Both the position numbers and the translations under genes were made by a program. Below are positions 1 through 11,230 of a stretch of 64,000 bases of DNA, piece after piece. Under the pieces are notes generated by a model. The model had not been told where the DNA came from and made no database searches. It saw nothing but the letters and a program-made list of their open reading frames with translations. The stretch covers positions 1,374,501 to 1,438,500 of the forward strand of contig MU260053.1 in the NCBI GenBank assembly GCA_020310875.1, read 5' to 3'. The DNA comes from Ceratopteris richardii (taxonomy: Eukaryota; Streptophyta; Polypodiopsida; Polypodiales; Pteridaceae). Numbering within the stretch: position 1 is the first letter of the stretch; every line of letters begins with the position of its first letter.

Positions 1-650
1 CTAGATACCTAGAGCTTTCAAATGAGATATCAAACACTCAATTTGGAGTAGATTTGGGTTGGCAACTATTTGATTCAAAACAAACTACCTGTCCACTCAG
101 TTAGGCTGAAAACTAGACTTTACTAAAACCTCAATAACTCACAGAGCATAAAGAATTTCATAAAACTATTCTAGACAAAGGAATTACTCGAGATAATCTT
201 TCCAACGAATGTTTAAACACTAAAATTGGATACATATATTGAGAGATATGACTCTTACAAGTAGACTACCCAAAAATGGGTGTGCGGCTGGACATACTCT
301 ATGAGAGTAAACTCAACGAAATGACTCAAAACAATTGAAGTAGCTACAAGGGGGCTTCCACGCCTTCTTCCTCTATGCTTGAGTGTCCTCCCTTGCCTCT
401 TTTATAGCCAAGTGACCAAAAACTCTCATGATGAGTTTGAGAGCTCTTCTCCATCATTTGTCCACTACTTTGGACAACCACTCCTCTTACAGTTCAGTTT
501 TTGGATTTGATTCTCTTTTGAACGATTCTCTTTTGATCTCCACTACTTGCTGAAGTAAATGCTTCGATTTTTCATTTTTGTATTTTTCTTCTACTTGAAG
601 AACTTCCTTTTTGCAAAAATATATAGGAGCTTACTTCTTTATTTTTAACA
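1..650 (-). repeat. LTR end of element K, inserted in the LTR of element A
   Basis: The sequence up to 650 ends in TTTTTAACA and is followed at once by LTR sequence of element A, in register with the middle of A's other LTR. The simplest reading is that another LTR element landed in A's 3' LTR and that its right terminal repeat ends at 650. A TATAAAAG box on the minus strand suggests K lies on the minus strand, so this would be its 5' LTR. The other end of K is outside the window, so family and age cannot be given. Confidence 0.5.
397..407 (-). promoter_or_regulatory. TATA box in LTR K
   Basis: The minus strand reads CTATAAAAGAG, about 245 bases into the LTR counted from 650. This is the usual place for an LTR promoter. 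Confidence 0.45.
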
Positions 651-1015
651 GAATAGACTCACAAATCAAAGAAACCACACAAAAGGAAGAAACACGATTT
701 TCTACAGGAAACTCTCTCTATTTGCTTGGACAACATGTAATACAATTAACCAACCCTCTCATAGTAGAGGAAATTGTCTTTTATACATTTTCAAGTGTCC
801 CTTTTCACACTTGAAATTTGGTCCTTTCCTCCTTTAATCTAAAAAAATGCTATCTAGGAGTTTCCAAAAATTATAGAAAAATTACATAAGAATCTTCTCT
901 ACATAAGGAAGACTCTTCTTTATTTTTACACCAGTTGCATAAATATTTTTACAAGTTTCTGACATTTTACAATTGTCTCTCATAAAAAATACTCCAAAAA
1001 ATACTTCTTCTAACA
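651..1015 (-). repeat. Element A, 3' LTR (part)
   Basis: These 365 bases match 16574-16938 almost base for base and end in TTCTAACA like the right copy. The missing outer part is explained by the insertion of element K at 650/651. A TATA box (minus TGTATAAAAG at 778-787) is kept. Confidence 0.92.
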
Positions 1016-1030
1016 TTCTTCCCCTCCTAG
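1016..1030 (-). other. Element A, polypurine tract
   Basis: Directly inside the 3' LTR the minus strand reads CTAGGAGGGGAAGAA. This is the expected plus-strand primer position and fixes the element's orientation and LTR edge. Confidence 0.8.
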
Positions 1031-1136
1031 ACCTTTTGGCTCCTGACAAGAGACATTCCTGCTCATATATTCCAAATGCTCTCTTCACTGCTTCTTTCTT
1101 TGATAGACCTGTGATAGTAAGTCATGGCTTATTCTT

Positions 1137-1760
1137 TCAATAACATTCAAGTTGTTTACCATCAGCTTCTGGCTTATCAATTACATCCTTTTTCAAGTAT
1201 TCTCCGTAGGCAGCTTCATAGGCAGTGAGTCGAGACTTTGTGACTACAGACAAGTTTCCAAATATCTCTGATTCTCTTTCAAAAAACCCATAATCAAATG
1301 CATCTTCGAAAATTTGTAGATATTGATTGCCCAAAAATATTATTCTGCTGTAATATGCCATCAAACATATTCTATCAGCTGTTTCACTGAGATCAAATAC
1401 TAAAGCATCAGTAGGAGAATTGAAACCAATGTAATTTAAGATTCTAACGTTTGTATCTGTATACGTCTCTATACAAGCCATAATGAGTCCCATTACTCTG
1501 ATCAGTAAAATACATGCTGGGTCATTAACATCTTTGTATGTGGCTATGACAGATTCAGCTATATCCACCATATATTTTTTTGTAGGCCATGTTCCTGCCT
1601 TTGGTCCTGCTAACTTTGGAAAATTCAACCATTTTGGTGGGATTTGTCCTTCTTTCCTCCTTTCCCAAAAAACTGTCCACTCTCTTCTCCTTGCTACTGG
1701 GCAGTATGCTGGATTAATTTTCAACTGAATAGGTGCTTCCTTCCATATTTTCTGCACTCT
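1137..1760 (-). pseudogene. Element A, 3' block: C-terminal globular domain, unknown
   Basis: About 200 residues of globular composition (aromatic-rich; motifs PPKWLNFPKL and ILNYIGFNSPTDALVFDL) form the last reading frame before the polypurine tract. I do not recognise a family. It lies downstream of a coiled-coil frame in the same orientation and forms the end of the extra 3' block of element A. It could be an envelope-position protein of the element or a captured host sequence. Nothing seen argues for a signal peptide or a fusion-type membrane segment. Confidence 0.45.
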
Positions 1761-3180
1761 TTATTTGCATCCAACCATCTATTCCTCCATTTTGGATTAG
1801 CCTTTTCAAATAACTCTTTGGTCACATTGATATCTTCTTCATACTCTAGATATTTATTTGAAGGTAATCCAACTCTTGCCAACTGATAATTTTTGATACT
1901 TTCCATGATCATGCATAAAGGTATGCCCAGTCCATCTGCAGCCCAATGATGTTGATCAGGATTTATCCCCTTATTTAAAGCAAATGTGACAATCTGGTCC
2001 TCATATTCATCATGCATTTTCCTAATGAAATCCATTCTGGATTCTCTGTTTGTCAACAATTTCTGAACAAATTCCTCTGAATATTCTTCTTCTGGTCTTC
2101 TATTTTTTGGTTCACTGCCATGTTGATTTCTGTCATCATTTCCCACTTCATAATCTTCTGTATATGTAGTCTTTATCTGTGCTTCTTCCTGAGCTTGTGG
2201 CTTTTCCAGCTTTTTTTGTAGCTCTTCTATTGTCATCATCAAACTTCTATTTTGAGTTGCCCATATCTCTCTTTCTGCTTCCATTCACTTCTTTTCTTTT
2301 CCATTCTTGACAGCCAATCACTTCTTTCTTTTTCCATATCCATATGCAACTTGTTATAACCCCTCATTGAGGTAGCAGCATGTATACTGGCTTGTTTTTC
2401 TAACTCCTTGAATTCTTTCAACTCTGTTTGCAATCTCTTGATCTCCTTGTGCAATTCTTCCTTTTCCTCCTGTGTCACCTGAGCAGCCTTGGTTTCTTCC
2501 TTCAGCTGACCTTCTTCCATCAGTAGTTTGTTAATTTCCTCATTTGCTTTAACCATGATTTGATATGAACTTTGTAAAGTTCTATATCTACCTTCAATCT
2601 TCTTCAACTCCATTTCCAGTTTACTACTGTGTTCTGTTAGTTTTGCACTCTTCTTTTCAAGATATTGAATTTTATTTTGTTGCTCTACTTCCACTTCTTC
2701 CAAAGAAATTATTCTATGTGTTAATTCTTCATTCTTCTCCCGCACAATCCTCAATTGTTCTGTCATTTGTTCCTTTCCCTTTTTGTGCTCCTTAATGATA
2801 TTACTGCCTTTTTCAAACTCAGAATCTGCTACCATACCTGAAATGATCATGTTCCTGCTTGAAGGTCTAAACTGCTCTATGTTGCTCATAATGATCTTGC
2901 AGGCAGATCTTATATTTTTAGGTATTCTCTCTAATCCAACTTCTATTTCCATTTGTTTAACTTCTATCTGTTTGTCTTCTTTGCACTCATCTTCCTCTTC
3001 TTTTTCTTCCTCATACTCTATGACCTGAGTCTTTTGTTCTTCATGGCTTTGATCTGCTTCCAATTTTTCTTGGTCTGCAACATCTTCTTCATCTTCCAAT
3101 ATTTGATCATCCTGATTCTCCTGTTCTAAGATATCTGTAGTTAGCTTTGTTTCTTCTGCCTTCTTGTTCTCCATCACCTG
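1760..3180 (-). pseudogene. Element A, 3' block: long coiled-coil region
   Basis: About 450 residues rich in Glu, Lys and Gln with heptad-like spacing of Leu, Ile and Met, preceded by a very acidic segment. Composition and spacing indicate an extended alpha-helical coiled coil. It sits between an acidic/lysine-rich region and a C-terminal globular domain of the same block. Element B has a comparable globular, acidic, then coiled-coil order in the same place. No family is assigned. Confidence 0.5.
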
Positions 3181-3229
3181 TTGTTTCTCTTCAAGGAGAT
3201 GTCCTTCCTTTACTTGTACTTCCTTTTCT

Positions 3230-4640
3230 CAGACTAGGATTGATTCAGTTTCCTCAACAAGTTTTGTCTGATGATTCCTTGTCTGCTCTTTCTGTCCTAC
3301 CTCTTGCTCATCTATATCCATGAAATCTAAGCCTTCCTCTTGTCCTTGATCTTCTGTAGTTGTGAATTCTTCATTATGATTCAAATCATTCAGTATGTCT
3401 TTTATGCTTTGGTTGATCTCCTTCTCTGTAATTCCCTCTTCTACTTCTTGAGCATTCTCTTTTTCTACTATTTCCTCTTCTATTTCCTTGACTTGAGCTG
3501 TATCTTTTTGTTTATTGGCTTGACTGCATATCTGTGCTCTTTCTTCTGCTTCTACTTTCCCTTCATCTAATTTGAAGTAGGTTTGTTGTGAAGGTCTTGT
3601 CCATATTGATTTTAATCCTGAACCTATTAATCCACAGCTGAACTCTTTTCTCACTTCAACCTCCTCCTCCATCATTACTGTTTTACCTTTCAACAACCTC
3701 TTTTCTTCTTCAGGACTGAGTATTGAGTTGCTTTGCTGCTACTTCCTGGACTTGCTTTCCGTGTGTCTTCCCACTCATGTCTTCTGGTGTTTTATTTTTT
3801 CCAATGGCCTGTGTGATCACATTGGGTGTATTGGGAACTGATAAATTCAAACTTTTTAACAAAAAATTTTCAATGTCACTTTCAGAGTCTGAGGAGAATT
3901 GTGATGATCCTACTATTTCTATTTTTTCCAGTCTGGATTCCTCTACAACAGTAGATTGCTTCTGCTTTTCTCCCACTGTCACTTCCTCTTGCTCTGTTAT
4001 GGTTACAGATTCAACTACTGATTTCCCTTTACTTTTCTTGGTCAGCCTCTTCTTCTGTACAGGTTTTTTCTGAACTTTCCTTTTTGCTACCACTGTAGTT
4101 CTTGTTTCTGGAGGTCCTTGTAGTTCTTTGAAGTATGCTAATAGCTCCACTTCCTTTTTAACAAATACTTCCTCTGTCTCAGCTGCCATCATCTGATCAT
4201 GAAGCTCTTCATAATGCTCTACTTCCTCCTGAACCCAATCTGTTGCCTTGCAAGAATAAGCTTCCAGCATCTTTTGATATTGGGCCTCATATACTGCCCT
4301 TTTGTTATTTCCTTGAGTCAGATAAGTATATAACTGCTCTTTACTGGTCTGAGGTGGATGAGGGTCATTAGAAGATTGGATCTGCTTCTGAGCAGCTTAT
4401 GTTCTTCTTTGGTTGCTTCATCCTGCTCCAATTCAACTTTTCTTGGATCCAACCTCCTTTTCTTTACAGGGACCACTTCCTCTGAGATTACCTTTCTTTT
4501 CATTCCTGCTCCCCTCATGCTGGTTTGTCCTTCTACTTCTCTCACAGACATCTTCCTGGGAGGACTCTTGATTCCTGTCATAAGGCTTCTGAAATATTGT
4601 GCTTCTGGAGCCAGCTTCAACTGATCTTCCATTCCCAATA
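3230..4640 (-). pseudogene. Element A, 3' block: low-complexity Lys/Glu/Thr-rich region
   Basis: About 400 residues of charged, low-complexity sequence with basic clusters (KKRLTKKSKGK, KKRRLDPRK) that look like nuclear-localisation or nucleic-acid-binding patches. It is a linker between the N-terminal globular part and the coiled coil of the same 3' block. The function is unknown. Confidence 0.4.
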
Positions 4641-4689
4641 CATGATATATGATCCTGGTTAAAAACTGGGCTCCATTTATATATTTTTT

Positions 4690-5470
4690 CTGTTCCTAAT
4701 GTTTAGCTGCTTCTTTCAGCTGTTCATGTATGTACGCTGATACATCCATTATTCCAAAAGGCTTAGTTCTGTCTTTATTGTTAAACATAATCAGTGTTAC
4801 TGATTTGTGCGGCATGGTATATCTCGGCAGTTTTGGAAAGCAAAAGTATTGCAAAAACATCCTGATGGCATACTCCTCCTTCTCTTTTCCTTTAAAGTCA
4901 GGAAATTTAGAGTATCTTGTATATGTTTCTTTATTCTTTTTCACAATGCTATTATCAAGCTTGGTTCCCATTGGGTAAAACTGTAGAGCTACTCTGATAT
5001 GCTCTGCTTTTATACTGATATTCACCTCCTGGTTATCTTTGTTCTTGACTTTACACCGGAAATAAGCATCATTACCTTTTCCCACTTCCAATAGGCTATT
5101 CATTACCTATGCCACTCTTTCGAAATCTATAAAAAATATGGGTTCTTCCAACAATTTGTGTAGCCCTACTGCCTTCCATCTTTTCTGATTGACCGCTACT
5201 CTTTGAAATCTATAGAACTCTTGACACAGCATGGTATATTTGTAACCCCCTACTCCCACTGTGAATATATGCTGGCCAATTATGCTCAATGTTTCTTTGA
5301 GCTCCTTAACCACCTTTTTTGCTTCTGGAATCTCTGGCTCTTCATCTGACTCCAGGTCCACCTTCTCTACCACAGCTTCACTATCTAGGAACCAGTGTCC
5401 TCTAGACAGAGTGACTGATTCTGCTTTGAAATCATGAATTGGCAACTCCTTTGGATTCATCATTCTGGAT
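4690..5470 (-). pseudogene. Element A, 3' block: N-terminal globular domain
   Basis: About 250 residues with mixed hydrophobic patterning (motifs FYRFQRVAVNQKRW, AYFRCKVKNK, LQFYPMGTKL). The pattern loosely recalls the domain that databases call putative plant transposon protein, found in 3' frames of plant gypsy elements. This is an inference from pattern only. It opens the extra 3' block of element A, about 900 bases downstream of the post-integrase protease-like domain. Confidence 0.4.
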
Positions 5471-6356
5471 AAAATATATCATCACACAAAAGAAAAAAAG
5501 AACTCCACCCACATGAGTCACAAGAAATCAAGAATGATATTTATTTTGAAATGAATTGATAGAAGAATGAAAATAAACTTCCAATTAAATTTTGACTTCT
5601 TTTAAAAGAACTCAATTAAAGTGATCATTACATGTGTAGCAAGATGTCTAGTGCTCTCCCTTCTTTAGATAGCTCTTATCCAAGAAGAAGATGTTTAGAA
5701 GAAGAAAATGAGGAAATAAAAATAAAAAATCATATATATAAAAAATAGAATAAAAATAAAAAACTATAAATAGAAACCTGCTACCCCTCTATCTATATCT
5801 TGCTTTGTGCTATAAAACTTAAAAGGAAAAATTAGATAATTTTTCTCTTTCTATGATTTCTCTCTTTTCTCTTTTTCTCTTTTTTTTTAATAATTTCCTC
5901 TATTTCTTTTTCTCTCTCTATTTTTTTAATTTCTTCTATTTCTTTTTCTCTCTCTTTTTTTTTAATAATTTCTTCTATTTCTTTTCTTCACCTCCTAATT
6001 CTCTTTTTAGAAAAAATATAAGGTAGAATATTTTGTCCTAATTCTCAATATGCTATGATTTTCTTTTTCCCAACCTTCTGATCAAATTCTAAAAAAAAAA
6101 AATTCTAAATTTAGATCTAATATAGATGGTCTTTTTTCCATTGAATCAACTCTGATTTCTTTACTCAATAATATTTAATCTTAGTTGCCCTTGTTTCAAG
6201 AAGAAATCCATCTCCTTCAGATAAGAAGTTTTTAGAATGTTTTGGCCTCCATATCCATTTTGTTCTGGAATTTTGTTTTGATGAGTAGACCTTACGTATA
6301 CTTTGTTTCCATATCCTTCTTGTTCTAATGCTTTGATGCTTTAGATTGTACCATGG
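5464..6356 (-). other. Element A, spacer between pol and 3' block
   Basis: No reading frame of note. The spacer is AT-rich. On the plus strand 5870-5990 holds about three imperfect copies of a 45-50-bp TC/T-rich unit (purine-rich on the element's sense strand). It may hold a splice site or promoter for the 3' block, but none can be named with confidence. Confidence 0.5.
5870..5990. repeat. TC-rich imperfect tandem repeat
   Basis: Repeats of TTTAATAATTTCTTCTATTT followed by a TTTTTCTCTCTC tract, about three copies. Confidence 0.7.
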
Positions 6357-7120
6357 TTACCACCTTGCTCCTGTGTGTCCATCCTCCCTAGCTCTTTCAA
6401 GTTTTTGCAGGTTTTGATTAAATGAAGCTTGATCATTTAATATTTGTATTGGTAATGTCTGTATGTCTTCCATTGAAAAAGTAAATCCTTCCATGTCTGA
6501 GTCATGAATATCCTGTTGATATTCCTGTTCTTCATTACTCAATAAAAAGATTAAAAACATTTTTTCATTTATTGTCAACTTAAGCTTCATTTTTTCAAAA
6601 TCCAAAATCACTTTACCTTGTTGGAGCCATGGTTGTCCTAGAATCAATTTTTCAGTCATCAAATGATCTGGCCATTCTTCACAATCTATTTTCATATATT
6701 CATCATTGAACCTAACTTTAATAGTCAGTGAAGACATGCTTTGTATCATTTGTCCCTCCAAAGTTTTGATAAAAGTTCTGCTTTTAGTTCTTTTTAGATT
6801 GAATTTATTCAACAAAGCTGAGCTAATCAGATTTACCTGTGCTCTTGAATCTATCAAAACTTTGATTTTTTCATCCTGAAAATGCATTGTCATAACAGGC
6901 AAATGTTCTTTTTCTTTCAGTGATGTTTCACACAAACAGACTTCCCTATGATCTTTGATTTTTCCTATCCTTTCCTTTGCTTCCTGTTGAGCCTCTTTTC
7001 TAATGTTTTCTTCTTCTTTTTTCCGATTTTGAGCTTGTTGTAATCTTCTCCATTCAGAAGTAGTTAATGGAAGATCATATCTTTTAACTCTACATCCACT
7101 TATAAAATTTGGCATGATCT
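6357..7120 (-). pseudogene. Element A, integrase tail plus second retropepsin-like domain
   Basis: The region opens with the end of the integrase C-terminal fold (motif PNFISGCRVKRYDLPLT, followed by a Lys/Glu-rich helix). About 80 residues on comes a retropepsin-like segment: hydrophobic strand, LIDS catalytic-loop position, a second strand pair (VRFNDEYMKIDCEEWP) and LILGQPWLQQG, which is the ILG-W signature of gypsy proteases. Element A also has an ordinary protease between gag and reverse transcriptase, so this is a second copy in an unusual place. Element C has the same arrangement at 50123-50818. Confidence 0.65.
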
Positions 7121-7189
7121 CTCCATCTATGTTAGCTAACTGAATTGCTCCACTGTTACTTATCTGATATATAATATATGGCCCATGTC

Positions 7190-8680
7190 CTTTTTTCTAA
7201 AACTTTTTCTCATGTTCTTTGACTGTGTAAGCCAAAACTAGATCTCCTTCTTGTAGATCTTTTTCTTTTATGTGAACATCATGATAAGCTTTTTGTCTTT
7301 TCTTGTCCACATAGATGCTCATGACTGCTTGGAGTCTGGATGCTCCCAGTTTTTCCAATTCTATCACTCTTTCAGACAATTCATGTCCAGTCCAATTGTA
7401 TTGACTACCTACCTTCAGTGTTGGAATAAGAAATTCCAAGGGCAAAATTGCATTTTGTCCATATACCAGGTTGAATGGTGTGGTTCCTAATGCAGTTTTA
7501 TATGCCACTCTGTAGGCCCATAGGACATGATTAAGTTGTAAATCCCAATCATTCCTGTTTGTGTTTACTAATTTTGACAATACAGTACAAAGTACTTTAT
7601 TAGTACTTTCTGCTAACCCATTGGCTTGTGGGTGATATGGGGCTGACTTTCTATGACTAATCATAAAATATTCAGTTATGTTTCCTATGATTTGGTTCAA
7701 AAAATGAGTTCCCCTATCACTTACCAATTCAATTGGAAGTCCAAATCTGGTGATGATATTTTCATAAAGAAATCTAGCATTAGTATGAGCATCATTCCTT
7801 TTTGTGGCTTTGGCCTCATCCCATTTTGTCAGGTAATCTGTAGCCACTATAATGTATTCAGCATGTGATTGTCTTGCTGGAGGATGTATAGGTCCAATGA
7901 AATCTAACCCCCATTTACTAAAGGCTCTTGCTGAAATCAATGGAACTAATGACATATTGTTTCTCTTATTTGGTTGACTCACCCTTTGACAAATATCACA
8001 TCTTTTTACATATGTTCTTGCATCAGGGAATAGGGTTGGCCACCAAAAGCCAGAATATAATATTAGTTTAGCTGTTTTGTCACTTGAAAAATGTCCTCCT
8101 GCCACTCCAGAATGTGCCATTTCCAACATTTCCAAATATTTATCCTCAGGAACACAAATTCTTAAATATCCATCCATCCCTCTCTTATATAATTGTTCTC
8201 CTATCAATTGATATTCTTCAGAGATTACTTGTAGATTTTTTGAATCTGCACCAGCTATTACTTGTTTTCCTTTGTTCTTCCTTTTCAACTCCTCAATGAT
8301 ATTTTTACTCCATTCTCGATTTTTCTAAAACCAATATAGAGTAATAATTTCTGAGTTTTGTAATGATTGGCATTCCCAACAGTTAGCAATATATTTTGTT
8401 ACATCTTGAATCTTATTAGGCCAATGTACTCCCATCCTATTGAGATTACTTAGGGTAACTATTCTGGAAGCATGAGTACAAGGGTTCCAACAATGAGCTC
8501 TTCTCAGATATTCCTGTTGCTCCTCTCTTGGAGTACAATATTCCAAAATGCCTGTATTGTTGAGGTGATACAAGTGCTCGGCTAGCAACATAAAATTTTT
8601 GCTTTGTAATACTAAGTGTGTGTTGTTTCCAAATGTTCTGCAAGGTCCCATGGTTAACAAAGGTACTAAAGTCATGGCCC
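7190..8680 (-). pseudogene. Element A, integrase
   Basis: Integrase inserts element cDNA into chromosomes. Seen in order: an H2C2 zinc-finger region (MAHSGVAGGHFSSDKT, then CDICQR), the catalytic core beginning KWGLDFIGPIHPP, with SDRGTHF carrying the second Asp and a NGLAESTNK segment carrying the Glu, then a C-terminal domain with DLVLAYTVKEHEKK. A second H2C2-like stretch (WECQSL) lies upstream. The order after RNase H is Ty3-type. Confidence 0.8.
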
Positions 8681-8839
8681 ACTCAGGAACTCTTTCTATT
8701 TTGAAAAGATAAGTATCTGGCAGGTAATCATCTAAAGGTGAACTGGGTTCTTTAGACTAAATTCTAGACAAATGATCTGCTCTCAAATGTGTTTTTCCTT
8801 GTCTGACCACCACCTCAAACTCAAACTCCAATAGTAAGA

Positions 8840-9940
8840 GGAACCATCAGACTATTCTACCAGTGTGACAAGGTTTATTTACCAAATATAGTAAAGCTTG
8901 ATGGTCCACAAAGAACTTAAACTTGTTGGCCAACAGGTAATGTCTATATTTTTTCACAGCAAATATCATTCCCAACCCTTCCCTCTCAGTGGTTGTGTAA
9001 TTTTTCTCTGCTAAATTCAGTTGCCTACTAGCATAAGCTACTGGAAAATCTAACTTGCTCCCTTCTATTGGTTGTGCTAATACACATCCCAAAGCATAAT
9101 TTGAAGCATCCACATGGACATGAAAAATTTTATTCCACTGGGGTGTTTTCAGAATTGGGGTTGTAACCAAACAAGTTTTTAAGGTTTCAAAAGCTTGATC
9201 ACACTCCTTGGTCCATTAAAACTTTGTAATTAGGGCATATAAAGGTTTGGCTATGTCAGCAAACTTGTGTACAAATTTTTTGTAATACCCACAATGCCCC
9301 ATGAAAGTTTGAAGTTCCTTTACATTTGTTGGTTTTGGAAGTTCCATTATGGCCTTTATTTTCTTCTCATCAGTTGAAATTCCATTTTTAGAGACTATGT
9401 GACCTAACATTCTTCCTTGTCTTACAAAGAATACACACTTTTCTGGATTTAAACACACTCTGTATGTTCTGCATTTCCTGAATATATTTTCTAAATCCTG
9501 CAAGTGATCTTGTCTTTTTAATGAAAAAGTACACAGATCATCCACATATATTTCCATTACATCTCTCAGGAACTCTTTGAAGATATGAAACATCAATCTC
9601 TGAAAAGTTGTTGGGGCATTAGTTAACCCAAAGGGCATAACCCTAAAAGCATAAATTCCCCATTCTGTGGAAAAGGCAGTTTTATGTTGGTCTTCCAATG
9701 CTATTGGTACCTGATTGTATCCTGAAAAACCATCTAAAAAACTATAAACCTCCTTTCCTGCAACTCTTTCTAGAAGGTGATCTGTTATAGGCAATGGGTA
9801 ACTATCTCTTATAGTTGCTGCATTCACCTTCTTCAAGTTAATGCATACCCTAAGTTTCCCATTCTTCTTTGGTACCACAACTATAGGAGATATCCATTCT
9901 GTATACTCAATCTCATAGATGAAATTGGCAGCCAGCAATT
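8840..9940 (-). pseudogene. Element A, reverse transcriptase and RNase H
   Basis: The reverse transcriptase shows the gypsy motifs WISPIVVVPKKNGKLRVCI, YPLP, SFLDGFSGYNQVPI, MPFGLTNAPTTFQRLM and the YVDDL active site. RNase H follows with HVHVDASNYALGCVLAQ and the TTEREGLGMIFAVKKYRHYL stretch. RNase H leads straight on towards integrase. The best matches inside the window are elements C and H, so A and C are the same broad lineage. Confidence 0.88.
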
Positions 9941-9949
9941 TGTCAAATT

Positions 9950-11230
9950 CTTACTTTATTTTAGCAGAGTATTTATCATTGAATGTGTAATGTCTCTGTT
10001 TTCTAGGTTTTGCATAAGGTGTAATAGGAATCTTATGCTCACAGATTTTAGGATCAATACCTTTCAAATCCTTGTAGCTATAAGCAAACACATCCCTATA
10101 GTTTCTTGCCAAATTTCTTAGTGCCTCCTCTTCTTGCTTTGTCATGTCATCAGCTACCACAATATGTCTTTCTTCCCCATCTTCCTGAGTGATCATGACC
10201 TTTTTAGTTTGTTCCTCATTGTCATAAGCCTCCCCTTTCTTTTTTTCTCTCTTTGGTTTTATTTTTAGAAGTAGTCTATCTTCTACTTCATAAGTCTTGA
10301 AATTTGCTGGTACATCAAACTGTTGATCTTTGTTTGTTTCTTTCTCCTTTTTCTCTTCCTCTTGGTTTTTTCCTATTTCCTTGTGTTTGTTTTTCTTATA
10401 TTTGCCTGAGTTTTTATCTTTTATTGCATCTTCAACTTTTACTTCTTCCAAATATTGTGTTTTCCCTTTTTTTAATATCATTTCCTCTTCCTGGTCCTCC
10501 TCTGTCTTTGACACCTTTATCATTTGTATTCCAATGTGAAAAATATCATACCCTTCTTCATTTTGAAATTCCACTCCTACATACTCATCACTGGCCAGAT
10601 CCATGGTAGCCAAAATTTGGTTCCACCCATAAGGCTCAAATTCTTCATCTTTGAATTTTTGTGGTACATAGCTCTCATCTTGTAATTTTCTTCCTTCTAC
10701 ACAATCTTCTCTTCTCAATCTTCTTTTTCTATTTGTGAGGTTTCTTATCATATTGCACTTCCATAGTGATGATTCAGTTTCATTCTGGTCTTCCATCTCC
10801 GATTCTTCACTTAATTCTTGATTTTGATGTATTTTATACCATTCTTGAGGAGATATGTCACAATAATGCCCATTTCTTAGATTCACTCTGGTTATTCTTC
10901 CTTTACTCTGAAGGTACAGGCAATCATTACCCCAATCTTGCACAATTTGCATTTGTCTCATAAATGGTCTTCCTAGGATAATTTCATATGAAGTGGATTG
11001 TGGAAATTCAACTATGGCAAAGGTATGTTCTATTTCTATTCCACATATGTCCACAATGACTTTTTCCCATATTCCTAGGGGTTTTTCTATGTGTCCATCT
11101 GCAAGTTTCAATCTCATTTTGGTGGGTATTAATTCATTTTTTCCCCATTTCTCCCAAGTTTGTTTAGTCATAATGGCCACTCCTGATCCACTATCCAGAA
11201 TAGCTTTGGCATGGTTTTTTACCAAATTGT
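9950..11230 (-). pseudogene. Element A, protease and charged linker to RT
   Basis: The retropepsin domain begins with AILDSGSGVAI (catalytic Asp-Ser-Gly) and ends with EIILGRPFMRQ, about 100 residues, then a tail QIVQDWGNDCLYLQ shared with element C. A long acidic and lysine-rich linker of about 270 residues separates it from the reverse transcriptase. The linker ends with the conserved pre-RT motif NYRDVFAYSYKDLKGIDP. Confidence 0.8.

Noticed and set aside
1137-5470. Retroviral-type envelope gene in element A
   Set aside because: The position fits, but no signal peptide, fusion segment or membrane anchor is visible. The block is coiled coil and charged linker.
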